DNA of 13,809 bases, taken from positions 1 through 13,809 of the forward strand of contig DMZT01000005.1 of the NCBI GenBank assembly GCA_003484865.1. Reading direction: 5' to 3'. The stretch comes from Stenotrophomonas sp. GTDB lineage: Bacteria; Pseudomonadota; Gammaproteobacteria; Xanthomonadales; Xanthomonadaceae. The position numbers and the translations under genes were made by a program. The stretch's first letter is position 1; every line of letters begins with the position of its first letter. A model generated the notes under the pieces. The model searched no databases. It was not told where the DNA came from and saw only the letters and a list, made by a program, of their open reading frames with translations. Below are positions 6,785 to 13,809 of this stretch, piece after piece.

Positions 6785-8007
6785 GCGGAAGTCTCCCGTG
6801 GGGACAAGGGCAGGCGGAAGCCGACGCGCGTGCCGGCACCGTTGGCCGGGCGCATCCACAACTCGCCGTCCAGGCGTTCGATGGTGGCGTGGGACAGCGC
6901 CAGGCCGACGCCCATGCCGTCGGTCTTGCCGCTGTTGAACAAGGTGCCGGGCAGGACCGCCTGACGTGCGTCGAAACCGTGGCCGTAATCGCGCACTTCG
7001 CCGATCAGGTCATCGCCTTCGATGCGCAGCGACAGATCCACCTGCGGGCGGTCGGCCTTCTCGCCGGCGTCGGCGGCATTGTTGAGCAGGACCATCAGCA
7101 GGTGCCCGATACCCGGGTCCAACGGCAGGGTCAGCGGCGCATCCTCATTGCGATGCAGTGCGATGGTCGGGCGCACCAGCCGCCACTGTTCCAAGACCTG
7201 CGGCAAGGTCACCGCATCCCGGCCCGGGGCGTCGCCTGCGGCCGGGCGGGCGAGGGCAAGCACGCGCTCCCGGCACTGCACCAGCAGCTCGCGCAGGGTT
7301 TCCACGTCATCGCGGACCTCGCTGCTCTCGGTCTGGTCGGCGATGTCATCGGCGAGCAGGGTCATGGTCGCCAGCGGCGTATTGAGTTCATGCGCCACCG
7401 AGGCGGCGTGGGTGGCCAGCGCCACGATGCCCTCGTTGCGCACGAAGCGTTCGCGCAGCATTGCCAGCTCGTGTTCGCGCTGGCGCAGCGCGATCGCCAG
7501 CCGGGTTGCGAACACCAGCACCACCGTCGCCGACAGCAGGAAGTTGCAGACCACCCCCCACTGCTGCATCTGCGCGCCGGTGAAATAGCCGCTCGGCAGC
7601 GGCATGCCGAACACCCCGCTCACCGCATAGCCGATCAGGCAGGCCGCCGCCACGGCGAGGGTCCAGCGTAGGGGCAGGGCCAGCGCGGCCAGTGCGATCA
7701 GGATCAGGAACAGAGAGCCGAAAGGATTGGCGACGCCGCCGCTCCAGCCCACCATCCAGGTGAGCACGGTGACATCCACCAGGATGTGGCAGAACGCGGT
7801 CAGCGGTGCGGTGTCGGCATCGTGAACGCGCAGTTGCGCATACAGGTTGAACAGGGTCAGCGCGGCGACGCCGGCCCAGAGCGGCAGCTGCGGCAGCTCC
7901 AGGCCCAGTACCCAGGTGGCGACCAGGATCGTGGCGGCCTGACCAGCGACGGCCAGCCAGCGCAGGCTGCACAGGGTGCGGAGAAAGGGGGCGTCGGTAC
8001 CGGTCAT
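6781..8007 (-). CDS. regB: RegB/PrrB-type redox sensor histidine kinase
   Basis: Membrane histidine kinase, partner of the overlapping regA. From the ATG at 8007 it is 408 residues: about six membrane segments (17-170), then a cytoplasmic kinase core. The quinone-binding heptapeptide of RegB (GGxxNPF) is present as GGVANPF (90-96). The phosphoacceptor H206 lies in AHELNTPLAT. C245 in LLVQCRERV is 39 residues after the histidine, equivalent to the redox-active Cys265 of Rhodobacter RegB. ATP-binding boxes are N309/N310, DYGHG (340-344) and GMGVG (364-368). All features needed for redox sensing are therefore visible. The start was chosen because the protein then opens FLRTLCSLRWLAVAGQ soon after the initiator, as in homologues; longer versions reach upstream toward 8118 without a ribosome site. 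The ribosome site at 8007 is itself weak, and a -10-like ATCGTA (TACGAT on the coding strand) ends 8 nt before it. Confidence 0.92.
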   Translation of the reverse strand: MTGTDAPFLRTLCSLRWLAVAGQAATILVATWVLGLELPQLPLWAGVAALTLFNLYAQLRVHDADTAPLTAFCHILVDVTVLTWMVGWSGGVANPFGSLFLILIALAALALPLRWTLAVAAACLIGYAVSGVFGMPLPSGYFTGAQMQQWGVVCNFLLSATVVLVFATRLAIALRQREHELAMLRERFVRNEGIVALATHAASVAHELNTPLATMTLLADDIADQTESSEVRDDVETLRELLVQCRERVLALARPAAGDAPGRDAVTLPQVLEQWRLVRPTIALHRNEDAPLTLPLDPGIGHLLMVLLNNAADAGEKADRPQVDLSLRIEGDDLIGEVRDYGHGFDARQAVLPGTLFNSGKTDGMGVGLALSHATIERLDGELWMRPANGAGTRVGFRLPLSPRETSA

Positions 8008-8015
8008 GTCCGCAC

Positions 8016-8021
8016 ATCGTA
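8016..8021 (-). promoter_or_regulatory. Possible -10 element just upstream of regB
   Basis: TACGAT on the minus strand (4 of 6 match to TATAAT) ends 8 nt before the regB ATG at 8007. No -35 is evident at 16-18 bp. If real, the regB transcript would have almost no leader. Confidence 0.25.
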
Positions 8022-8139
8022 TGCGCTCCGGCCGGGACCTGCCTGCGACAATCGGCCGCATCAGGCGGGGGCGGCGCGCAGGTGATACGGAACATGAGTG
8101 CCAACCAACGCTGGGCACCTACCCGTGCGCTGGGCGCGC

Positions 8140-8145
8140 TAAAAT
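8140..8145 (+). promoter_or_regulatory. -10 element of ispG, possibly leaderless
   Basis: TAAAAT (5 of 6 match to TATAAT) stands out in an otherwise GC-rich stretch and ends only 6 nt before the ispG ATG at 8152. Transcription starting 6-7 nt downstream would begin at or next to the start codon. No convincing -35 is at 17 bp (ACCTAC, 8117-8122). Confidence 0.5.
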
Positions 8146-8151
8146 AGGCGG

Positions 8152-9417
8152 ATGCATGACGCCGTGACCCGACCGACCCAACCCGCCGACTCCGCCGTGT
8201 GGGCCCGCCGCCAGACCCAGCCCGTCCGTATCGGCGGCGTGGTCGTGGGCGGGGGCCACCCCGTGGTGGTGCAGTCAATGACCAACACCGACACCGCCGA
8301 TGTCGCCTCCAGCGTGAAGCAGGTGGCCGAACTGTGGCGTGCGGGCTCGGAGATGGTGCGGTTGACCGTCAACAATCCCGAGTCGGCCGCGGCCATTCCG
8401 CGGATCGTGGAGAAGCTGCAGATGATGGGGATCGATGTTCCCCTGATCGGCGACTTCCATTACAACGGCCATCAGCTGCTGACCCAGGAGCCGGCCTGCG
8501 CCGAAGCCCTGGCCAAGTACCGCATCAATCCGGGCAACGTCGGCTTCGGCAAGAAGAAAGACACGCAGTTCGCGCAGCTGATCGAGTTTGCGATCCGCTA
8601 CAACAAGCCGGTCCGCATCGGCGCCAACTGGGGCTCGCTGGACCAGTCCCTGGCCGCGCGCCTGATGGACGAGAACAGCCAGCGCGCGCAGCCGTGGGAT
8701 GCCGGGCGCGTGCTGCGTGAAGCGCTGATCCGCTCGGCGCTGGATTCGGCGGAGACCGCCGTGGAACTGGGCCTGCCGCGCGATCGCATCGTGCTGTCGG
8801 CCAAGGTCAGCGGCGTGCAGGAGCTGATCGCGGTGTACCGCGACCTGGCCCAGCGCTCGGATTTCGCGCTGCACCTGGGCCTGACCGAGGCCGGTATCGG
8901 CAGCAAGGGCATCGTCGCCTCGTCGGCGGCGCTGGCGGTGCTGCTGCAGGAAGGCATCGGCGACACCATCCGTATCTCGCTGACCCCCGAACCGGGCCAG
9001 TCGCGCACGGCCGAAGTGATCGTTGCCCAAGAGCTGCTGCAGACCACCGGGCAGCGTGCCTTCACCCCGCTGGTCACGGCCTGCCCCGGCTGCGGCCGGA
9101 CCACCTCGGAGTTCTTCCAGGAGCTGGCCAAGGTCGTGCAGAACCACGTGCGCGAGAAGATGCCGCTGTGGAAGGTGAGCCACCCGGGTGCGGAGAACAT
9201 GACCCTGGCGGTCATGGGCTGCATCGTCAACGGCCCGGGCGAATCGCGCCACGCCAATATCGGCATCTCGCTGCCGGGCACGGGTGAAACGCCGGCCGCG
9301 CCGGTGTTCGTGGATGGCGAAAAGACGGTCACCCTGCGTGGCGAGAACATCGCCCAGGACTTCGTCACGCTGATCGATGAGTACGTTGAACGCACCTATG
9401 TCCGAAGCGCCGGGTAA
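8152..9417 (+). CDS. ispG: 4-hydroxy-3-methylbut-2-enyl diphosphate synthase (flavodoxin)
   Basis: IspG (GcpE) catalyses the penultimate step of the MEP isoprenoid pathway, reductive ring opening of MEcPP to HMBPP, using a [4Fe-4S] cluster in the cytosol. The protein is 421 residues. The TIM-barrel half opens with [11 protein letters not shown]. The cluster ligands are C311 and C314 in TACPGCGRT and C357 in [11 protein letters not shown]364 would be the fourth ligand, as Glu in other IspG enzymes. About 40 residues lie between the cysteine pair and C357, more than in E. coli (C270, C273, C305), which fits the longer xanthomonad form. The start is ATG at 8152; a second ATG at 8156 is out of frame, and there is no good Shine-Dalgarno, in keeping with a possibly leaderless message. 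It is divergent from regB (144 bp between starts), and its last codons overlap the PAP2 gene. Confidence 0.97.
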   Translation: MHDAVTRPTQPADSAVWARRQTQPVRIGGVVVGGGHPVVVQSMTNTDTADVASSVKQVAELWRAGSEMVRLTVNNPESAAAIPRIVEKLQMMGIDVPLIGDFHYNGHQLLTQEPACAEALAKYRINPGNVGFGKKKDTQFAQLIEFAIRYNKPVRIGANWGSLDQSLAARLMDENSQRAQPWDAGRVLREALIRSALDSAETAVELGLPRDRIVLSAKVSGVQELIAVYRDLAQRSDFALHLGLTEAGIGSKGIVASSAALAVLLQEGIGDTIRISLTPEPGQSRTAEVIVAQELLQTTGQRAFTPLVTACPGCGRTTSEFFQELAKVVQNHVREKMPLWKVSHPGAENMTLAVMGCIVNGPGESRHANIGISLPGTGETPAAPVFVDGEKTVTLRGENIAQDFVTLIDEYVERTYVRSAG

Positions 9418-10105
9418 GCCGACGGTGCTGGCCACGCCGGAGCCGGCCGCCGGCGTCCGCCACTGGATGGGCCGCAACGCCTGGCGCTTCGTGCTGCTGT
9501 TCGTGGGCGTGTTGCTGCCGTTGGCGGGCTTCGTCGCCCTGGCCGATGAAGTGCACGAGCTGGAGGCGATCTACTTCGACGACCTGCTGTTGTGGAAGCT
9601 GCACGCCCTGCATTCGCCGGGCCTGGACCGGTTCTTCGTGCTGCTGTCCAAGCTGGGCTACGAGTGGTTCCTGATTCCGGCCGACGTGCTGATCGTGGGC
9701 CTGCTTGCCTGGCGCAAACGCTGGCGCGAGGCCAGTTTCGTCGCGATCTGCTTTGCCGGCTCGGCCCTGTTGAACCTGGGCAGCAAGCGCTTCTTCCAGC
9801 GCGACCGGCCCAGCCTGTGGGAGTCCATCGCCCCGGAGAGCACCTTCAGCTTCCCCAGCGGCCATGCCATGGGCTCGATGACCCTGGCCGTCACGCTGGT
9901 GCTGCTGGCCTGGAACACCCGCTGGCGCTGGCCGGTGGCCCTAGCCGCGCTTGCTTTTGCGGTCCTGGTGAGCGTCTCGCGCATGTACCTGGGGGTGCAT
10001 TACCCCTCCGATATCCTGGCCGGCTGGTGTGCCGCCCTGGTCTGGGTGGTAGGGTGCTTCCTGGTCATGTTCCGCCGCCGCCATCCGTGGCGGCATCGCC
10101 ACTGA
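9398..10105 (+). CDS. PAP2-family phosphatase, membrane-bound
   Basis: Integral membrane phosphatase of the PAP2 superfamily (PgpB/BcrC-like), 235 residues from ATG at 9398. All three catalytic motifs are present: K130-x6-RP (K130 to R137-P138), FPSGH at 152-156, and [12 protein letters not shown] at 194-205, with H156 as acid/base and H201 as nucleophile by family rule. About six membrane segments surround them, with a basic C-terminus ([10 protein letters not shown]). The likely reaction is removal of phosphate from a lipid phosphate or from undecaprenyl diphosphate at the outer face of the membrane; substrate cannot be read from sequence. The gene overlaps the end of ispG by 20 bp, so the two are co-transcribed, and that isoprenoid neighbour hints at undecaprenyl diphosphate. 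An in-frame ATG at 9377 would add seven residues; neither start has a clear ribosome site, which fits translation coupled to ispG termination. Confidence 0.88.
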   Translation: MSEAPGKPTVLATPEPAAGVRHWMGRNAWRFVLLFVGVLLPLAGFVALADEVHELEAIYFDDLLLWKLHALHSPGLDRFFVLLSKLGYEWFLIPADVLIVGLLAWRKRWREASFVAICFAGSALLNLGSKRFFQRDRPSLWESIAPESTFSFPSGHAMGSMTLAVTLVLLAWNTRWRWPVALAALAFAVLVSVSRMYLGVHYPSDILAGWCAALVWVVGCFLVMFRRRHPWRHRH

Positions 10106-10250
10106 AACAAATACGGCGGTAAACTGGCCGAAAGCGGCATGAAGGCGGGCTGCACCCATAGGCTGCTCCATTGGATCAGGCAAGGGTGAGAGGCACAGGG
10201 GGAGGGCAGGACAGCATGTCTGTGATGCGCGGACCAGAACGCGATGATGG

Positions 10251-10263
10251 GGAACCCGGTTCC
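10251..10263. promoter_or_regulatory. Palindrome abutting the regulator promoter
   Basis: GGAACCCGGTTCC has perfect 6-bp arms around a single C and ends directly before the -35 hexamer candidate at 10264. Position and symmetry suggest a binding site for an activator or repressor; there is no further evidence. Confidence 0.35.
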
Positions 10264-10292
10264 TTGTGATCGCCACATCCCGCGGCTAGGCT
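10264..10292 (+). promoter_or_regulatory. Candidate sigma-70 promoter of the LuxR-type regulator
   Basis: TTGTGA (10264-10269, 4 of 6) is followed after exactly 17 bp by TAGGCT (10287-10292), about 34 bp before the start codon. This would give a leader of about 28 nt containing the ribosome site GAGG (10316-10319). The -10 match is modest. Confidence 0.45.
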
Positions 10293-10326
10293 TGCCCCCG
10301 TTCACAGTGTTTGACGAGGTTGGCGG

Positions 10327-10974
10327 ATGACGATTCGAGTGTATCTGGTGGACGATCATGCACTGGTGCGTACGGGCATGAAGATGATCCTCTCCAATGA
10401 AACCGACATCGAGGTGGTCGGTGAGGCGGAGAGTGGCGAAGATGCGCTGCCGGATATCCGCCGCCTGCGGCCCGACGTCGTGCTGTGCGATCTGCACCTG
10501 CCGGGCGTGAGCGGCATGGAAGTCACCGAGCGCGTGGTCCGTGGCGATCACGGCACCCGCGTGGTGATCGTCTCCGTCCTTGAAGATGGTCCGATGCCCA
10601 AGCGCCTGCTCGAAGCCGGTGCCTCCGGCTACATCGGCAAGGCCTGCGATGCACAGGAACTGCTGCGCGCGGTGCGTGATGCCGCACTCGGCCGCCGTTA
10701 CCTGGGCAACAGCATCGCGCAGAACCTGGCGCTGTCGAACGTGGAAGGCAACCATTCACCGTTCGACACCCTGTCCCCGCGCGAACTGGAAGTGGCGCTG
10801 CTGCTCACCCAGGGCCTGCGCCAGGAAGACATCGCCAAGCGCCTGAGCCTCAGCGCGAAGACCGTCAATACGCACAAGGCCCGCCTGTTCGAGAAGATGG
10901 GCATCAACGACAATATCGCGCTGGCGCGCATGGCCAGCCAGTACGGCCTGGTGGATCCGGCACGCCCGATGTAA
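10327..10974 (+). CDS. GacA/UvrY-like LuxR-family response regulator
   Basis: Two-domain response regulator of the NarL/FixJ class, 215 residues. The receiver domain (1-120) has D9 and D10, phosphoacceptor D55 in LCDLHLPG, S83 as the switch residue and K105 in GYIGKA. The C-terminal LuxR-type helix-turn-helix runs about 149-195, with LSPRELEVALLL and LSAKTVNTHKARLFEKMGI. The linker RYLGNSIAQNLALS and the overall layout resemble GacA, UvrY and SirA, which switch on small RNAs that titrate CsrA/RsmA. ATG at 10327 has GAGG 7 nt upstream. No kinase gene is adjacent, as expected for a GacA-type orphan regulator. However, uvrC, the usual partner of gacA/uvrY in gammaproteobacteria, is absent, so this may be a paralogue; I therefore give no symbol. 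It ends at a strong terminator. Confidence 0.88.
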   Translation: MTIRVYLVDDHALVRTGMKMILSNETDIEVVGEAESGEDALPDIRRLRPDVVLCDLHLPGVSGMEVTERVVRGDHGTRVVIVSVLEDGPMPKRLLEAGASGYIGKACDAQELLRAVRDAALGRRYLGNSIAQNLALSNVEGNHSPFDTLSPRELEVALLLTQGLRQEDIAKRLSLSAKTVNTHKARLFEKMGINDNIALARMASQYGLVDPARPM

Positions 10975-10997
10975 CCCGCCTTCTGGCGGCGGATGGA

Positions 10998-11025
10998 AAA
11001 ACGCCCGGGCATGCCCGGGCGTTTT
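10998..11025. terminator. Bidirectional palindromic terminator, LuxR regulator / eda
   Basis: A 28-nt perfect palindrome centred between 11011 and 11012, with core ACGCCCGGGC/GCCCGGGCGT flanked by AAAA and TTTT. It is followed on the plus strand by CGTT and on the minus strand by T and CC. It lies 23 nt after the regulator stop (10974) and 3 nt beyond the eda stop (11029), so it closes both convergent genes. Confidence 0.93.
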
Positions 11026-11028
11026 CGT

Positions 11029-11688
11029 TCAGTGCGCGCGGACCCGCGCCACGATCTTCGCGGCCTGGGCCGCACTCTCGCGCACCTTGTCCCACTCGCC
11101 GCGCTCGATCCAACCGCCCGGCACCATCCACGAACCGCCGATGCAGACCACGTTCTTCTGCTCCAGGTACTCGGCTGCCGTGTCTTCGGTGATGCCGCCG
11201 GTCGGGCACAGCTTCAGATCCGGAATCGGACCGGCCAGACCCTTGATCATCGCCAGCCCGCCCACGGCCGAGGCCGGGAACAACTTGCACACCCGGAAGC
11301 CGCGCGCATACAGCGCCAGCATTTCCGTCGGCGATGCCGCACCCGGCACCACCGGCAGCGGTGCCTGCGCCAGCGCATCGGCCATGTGCGCCGGCGTACC
11401 CGGCGTGACCAGGAAATCCGCACCCGCATCGATCGACTGCTGCATCTGCTCCACGGTCAACACCGTGCCCGCACCCACCACCACATCCGGCAGCTCGCGC
11501 TTGAGCATGGCGAGCGCGTCCATCGCCACCGGCGTACGCAGCGTCAGCTCGATCGCCGGCAGCCCGCCCTCCAACAACGCCGCGCTGACCGCACGGGCCT
11601 GATCCAGCGTATGCACGGTCACCACCGGCAGAATGCCGGCGGCCTTCAACAGGGTTTCAGCGCGTTTCTGATACTCGGCGATGCTCAT
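11029..11688 (-). CDS. eda: KDPG/KHG aldolase (2-dehydro-3-deoxy-phosphogluconate aldolase)
   Basis: Last enzyme of the Entner-Doudoroff pathway, splitting 2-keto-3-deoxy-6-phosphogluconate into pyruvate and glyceraldehyde-3-phosphate in the cytosol. The class I aldolase barrel is complete at 219 residues. Catalytic E47 and R51 lie in AIELTLRTP, the Schiff-base lysine K135 in RVCKLFPAS, and the phosphate-binding loops GAGT (72-75) and PTGGI (162-166) are present. The ATG at 11688 has AAGGA about 10 nt upstream on the minus strand. edd lies upstream on the same strand, the usual order. Here, though, 201 bp containing a large inverted repeat come between, where edd and eda are usually close. 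The stop codon is followed at once by a strong terminator. Confidence 0.96.
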   Translation of the reverse strand: MSIAEYQKRAETLLKAAGILPVVTVHTLDQARAVSAALLEGGLPAIELTLRTPVAMDALAMLKRELPDVVVGAGTVLTVEQMQQSIDAGADFLVTPGTPAHMADALAQAPLPVVPGAASPTEMLALYARGFRVCKLFPASAVGGLAMIKGLAGPIPDLKLCPTGGITEDTAAEYLEQKNVVCIGGSWMVPGGWIERGEWDKVRESAAQAAKIVARVRAH

Positions 11689-11889
11689 GCGTTTTCAATC
11701 CTTATTCCAAAAAGTACGACGCCAACAACGCGCCGATAAGTGTCGGGAGGCAGCGGATGGCCCCAACCAGGACCGTTACAGCGCCATGGATGGCGCTGAC
11801 GAGCGCCCATGGATGGGTTCACGGCGCGTCCTGGTTGGGGCCATCCCGCTGCCTCAACCAGAACATCCGGCCGCCGCTTTTGCGTCAGC
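11689..11889 (-). other. edd-eda intergenic region
   Basis: These 201 bp between edd and eda hold the 109-bp inverted-repeat element (11747-11855). Next to eda there is a weak promoter-like pair on the minus strand: TTGTTG (11728-11723) and TAAGGA (11704-11699) at 18 bp, the latter overlapping the ribosome site. If the pair is inactive, eda depends on read-through from edd. No gene is credible here; frames that cross the repeat are artefacts. Confidence 0.55.
11747..11855. repeat. Cloverleaf-like inverted-repeat element between edd and eda
   Basis: Outer arms 11747-11773 (27 nt, GAGGCAGCGG then ATGGCCCCAACCAGGAC) and 11828-11855 (28 nt) are perfect reverse complements except for one extra base in the right arm. 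Inside the 54-nt spacer are two smaller hairpins. One is AGCGCCAT/ATGGCGCT (11780-11797). The other is GCGCC/GGCGC (11803-11827), with CCCAT/ATGGG nested as an alternative. Both contain the nonamer CATGGATGG (11785-11793 and 11808-11816), as if internally duplicated. In RNA this gives a three-armed fold. It resembles intergenic palindromic elements (REP or MITE-like) that I recall being common in Stenotrophomonas and Xanthomonas; membership of a named family is not verified. No target duplication is evident. Confidence 0.8.
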
Positions 11890-13806
11890 TCACGCGTCCT
11901 TACCCTCATGCGGGGCATCCGCCGCCGCGGCATCATGCCCAAGCTCGTACTCCGCATCGTAATTCCAGATGCTGCCGTCATCGGCCGCCGGCCCGCACGA
12001 AATCGACATCGCGCCCTGATCGGCTGGACCCACCAGGCGGCGGCTCATCGCGAACAGATTGCGGCCCAGATCATGCGCCGCCGGTGCGGTGTTCGGCGCC
12101 GGCTCACGTGCCGCGAACTCGGCCGCATCCACCAACAGCTCCAGCGTGCCGGCCTCACCATCCAGACGGATGATGTCGCCCTCGCGCACACGTGCCAGCG
12201 GACCGCCACGCGAGGCTTCCGGGGTCATGTGGATCGCCGCCGGGAACTTGCCCGACGCGCCCGACAGACGACCGTCGGTAACCAGCGCCACGCGACGGCC
12301 CTGGTTCTGCAGCAGGCCCAGCAGCGGCGCCAGCGAATGCAGCTCCGGCATGCCGTTGGAGCGCGGACCCTGGTAACGGACCACCGCCACGAAATCGTGC
12401 GGCAGCACACCGGCCGCGTGCAGCTTGTTGAGGACCTGCGGCGCATCGACCACCACCGCCGGCGCTTCGATCGTGCGGAACTCCGGCTTCACCGCCGACA
12501 GCTTGATCAGCGAACGGCCGAGGTTGCCGCGCAGCAGGCGCAGGCCGCCTTGGGATTCGAACGGATTGGCCACGCCACGCACCACATCCGGATCGGCGCT
12601 CTCGCGCACACCGTCGATGTAGGTCAGCTTGCCGTCGCGCAACGCCGGCTCCTGGCCGTACTGCGGCATGCCGCCTTCGGCCACGGTCTGCAGGTCGGCG
12701 TGCATCAGGCCGGCCTCCATCAGCTCACGGAACACGAACGCGGTGCCGCCCGCGGCAGCGAAGCGGTTCACGTCGGCTTCGCCGTTCGGATAGACGCGGG
12801 CCAGCAGCGGGATCAGCTGCGAGAGCTGGTCCATGTCGTCCCAGGTCAGCACGATGCCGGCCGCACGCGCCACTGCGATCCAGTGGATGGTGTGGTTGGT
12901 CGAGCCGCCGGTGGCCATCAGGGTGACCACGGCGTTGACGATCGCGCGTTCGTCGATCAAGCGGCCGAGCGGTCGGAAGTCGTCGCCCAGCGCGCTGATC
13001 TCCAGCGCACGCACAGCTGCCTGGCGGGTCAGTGCATCGCGCAGCGGCGTATCCGGATTGACGAACGAGGCGCCCGGCATCTGCACGCCCATCGCCTCGA
13101 GCAGGGTCTGGTTGGAGTTGGCGGTGCCATAGAAGGTGCAGGTGCCGGCGCCGTGGTACGAGGCGGCTTCGGCTTCCAGCAGTTCTTCGCGGGTCGCCTG
13201 GCCGGCCGCATAGCGCTCGCGCACTTCGGCCTTCTGCTTGTTCGGAATGCCCGGGGTCATCGGGCCGGCCGGCAGGAAGATCGCCGGCAGGTGGCCGAAA
13301 GCGAGCGCACCGATCAGCAGGCCCGGCACGATCTTGTCGCAGACGCCGAGGTAGACGCTGGCATCGAACATGTCATGGCTCAGGCCGATCGCGGTCGACT
13401 GGGCGATCACATCGCGCGAGAACAGCGACAGCTCCATGCCGCCGCGGCCTTGGGTGACGCCGTCGCACATCGCCGGCACGCCACCGGCAACCTGTGCGGT
13501 CGCGCCGAGTTCGCGCGCGGTTTCGCGCAGGATCTCCGGGTAGTGCTCGAACGGCTGGTGCGCCGAGAGCATGTCGTTGTACGCGGTGATGATGCCCAGG
13601 TTGGGCGTCACGCCGCCGCGCAGGCGCGACTTGTCGGTCGGGCCGCACGCGGCGAACCCGTGGGCAAGGTTGCCGCAGCTCAGGCGCGAACGGAACGGAC
13701 CGTCGCGCAGCGCCGCGTCGACACCGGCCAGGTACGCGGCGCGCGAGGCGACGCTGCGCTGGACGATGCGCTCGGTGATGGCATGGAGTTTGGGATGCAG
13801 GCTCAT
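11890..13806 (-). CDS. edd: Phosphogluconate dehydratase
   Basis: First committed enzyme of the Entner-Doudoroff pathway, dehydrating 6-phosphogluconate to KDPG in the cytosol with an iron-sulfur cluster. The protein is 638 residues, longer than the roughly 600 usual for E. coli Edd, partly through an Ala/Asp/Glu-rich C-terminal tail ([20 protein letters not shown]). Signatures of the IlvD/Edd family are clear: GVCDKIVPG with cluster ligand C156, [13 protein letters not shown] with C223 (E. coli C154 and C221), and [12 protein letters not shown] at 508-519. The ATG at 13806 leaves only 3 nt of window upstream, so promoter and ribosome site are not visible, but the N-terminus ([15 protein letters not shown]) looks complete. 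Product passes directly to Eda, encoded 201 bp downstream on the same strand. Confidence 0.97.
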   Translation of the reverse strand: MSLHPKLHAITERIVQRSVASRAAYLAGVDAALRDGPFRSRLSCGNLAHGFAACGPTDKSRLRGGVTPNLGIITAYNDMLSAHQPFEHYPEILRETARELGATAQVAGGVPAMCDGVTQGRGGMELSLFSRDVIAQSTAIGLSHDMFDASVYLGVCDKIVPGLLIGALAFGHLPAIFLPAGPMTPGIPNKQKAEVRERYAAGQATREELLEAEAASYHGAGTCTFYGTANSNQTLLEAMGVQMPGASFVNPDTPLRDALTRQAAVRALEISALGDDFRPLGRLIDERAIVNAVVTLMATGGSTNHTIHWIAVARAAGIVLTWDDMDQLSQLIPLLARVYPNGEADVNRFAAAGGTAFVFRELMEAGLMHADLQTVAEGGMPQYGQEPALRDGKLTYIDGVRESADPDVVRGVANPFESQGGLRLLRGNLGRSLIKLSAVKPEFRTIEAPAVVVDAPQVLNKLHAAGVLPHDFVAVVRYQGPRSNGMPELHSLAPLLGLLQNQGRRVALVTDGRLSGASGKFPAAIHMTPEASRGGPLARVREGDIIRLDGEAGTLELLVDAAEFAAREPAPNTAPAAHDLGRNLFAMSRRLVGPADQGAMSISCGPAADDGSIWNYDAEYELGHDAAAADAPHEGKDA

Positions 13807-13809
13807 TGG

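Larger units (their letters stand above)
10106..10326 (+). other. Intergenic leader before the LuxR-type regulator
   Basis: Stretch of 221 bp between the PAP2 gene and the response regulator. No clear rho-independent terminator follows the PAP2 stop; only a 6-bp hairpin (GTGGCG/CGCCAC, 10087-10102) without T-run overlaps its end. A -10-like TAAACT (10120-10125) precedes a 16-codon ATG-to-TGA frame at 10139-10189, which I regard as unproven. The 3' half holds a palindrome (10251-10263) and a candidate promoter. Confidence 0.5.

Noticed and set aside
8275..9477. 400-codon frame antisense to ispG
   Set aside because: Shadow of a highly conserved gene; no domain signature.
10139..10189. 16-codon frame after a TAAACT hexamer
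   Set aside because: No ribosome site, no -35, no recognisable peptide; frames this short are expected by chance.
10264..10280. TGTGATCGCCACA as a CRP/Clp site
   Set aside because: The half-sites TGTG and CACA are 5 bp apart rather than the 8 needed for this family.
11681..11962. Plus-strand frame crossing the edd-eda gap
   Set aside because: It runs through the inverted-repeat element and into antisense of edd; repeats of this sort commonly create spurious frames.
1..13809. Defence system, prophage, IS, CRISPR, tRNA or rRNA genes
   Set aside because: No repeat-spacer array, transposase, integrase, cloverleaf tRNA or rRNA sequence was recognised; apart from short intergenic gaps the window is filled with housekeeping and regulatory genes.

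Overview
This window looks like an ordinary chromosomal segment of a GC-rich gammaproteobacterium of the Xanthomonadaceae, most likely Stenotrophomonas or a close relative. The reasons are strong G/C preference at third codon positions, the forms of Pgi, IspG and the GH3 exoglucosidase lipoprotein, the vSGLT-like SglT, and a RegB/RegA redox pair. The genus is judged from remembered resemblance, not from a search. I see no phage, plasmid, IS, CRISPR, tRNA or rRNA gene.

Layout. (1) Positions 2-1516, plus strand: glucose-6-phosphate isomerase (pgi), followed by a hairpin terminator. (2) Positions 1517-1850: a gene-free stretch of 334 bp, then a GH3 beta-glucosidase lipoprotein (1851-4457) and a sodium/sugar symporter, sglT (4553-6115), on the same strand. 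A 22-bp perfect palindrome and a LacI-type 12-bp operator-like palindrome lie between them. (3) A strong bidirectional UUCG-loop terminator separates sglT from a minus-strand regB-regA-type two-component system (8007 to 6200) whose genes overlap by 4 bp. (4) Divergent from regB are ispG (8152-9417), with a -10-like hexamer so close to its ATG that the mRNA may be leaderless, and an overlapping PAP2-family phosphatase gene. (5) A LuxR-type response regulator of the GacA/UvrY kind (10327-10974) follows, with its own candidate promoter. (6) A 28-nt palindromic terminator, then the minus-strand Entner-Doudoroff genes edd (13806 to 11890) and eda (11688 to 11029). They are separated by about 200 bp that contain a large cloverleaf-like inverted repeat.

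How it fits together. Much of the window concerns glucose and cello-oligosaccharide use. The surface or periplasmic GH3 enzyme releases glucose, SglT imports it with sodium, and Pgi links glucose-6-phosphate to fructose-6-phosphate. Edd and Eda convert 6-phosphogluconate to pyruvate and glyceraldehyde-3-phosphate, the dominant glucose route in this family. IspG makes an isoprenoid precursor, and its PAP2 neighbour may recycle the polyprenyl (undecaprenyl) carrier. RegB/RegA is a redox/quinone-sensing global regulator pair.

I found no clear undescribed system. The items most worth checking are the cloverleaf repeat between edd and eda, the operator-like palindrome at the sglT ribosome-binding site, and the possible leaderless promoters facing each other between regB and ispG.
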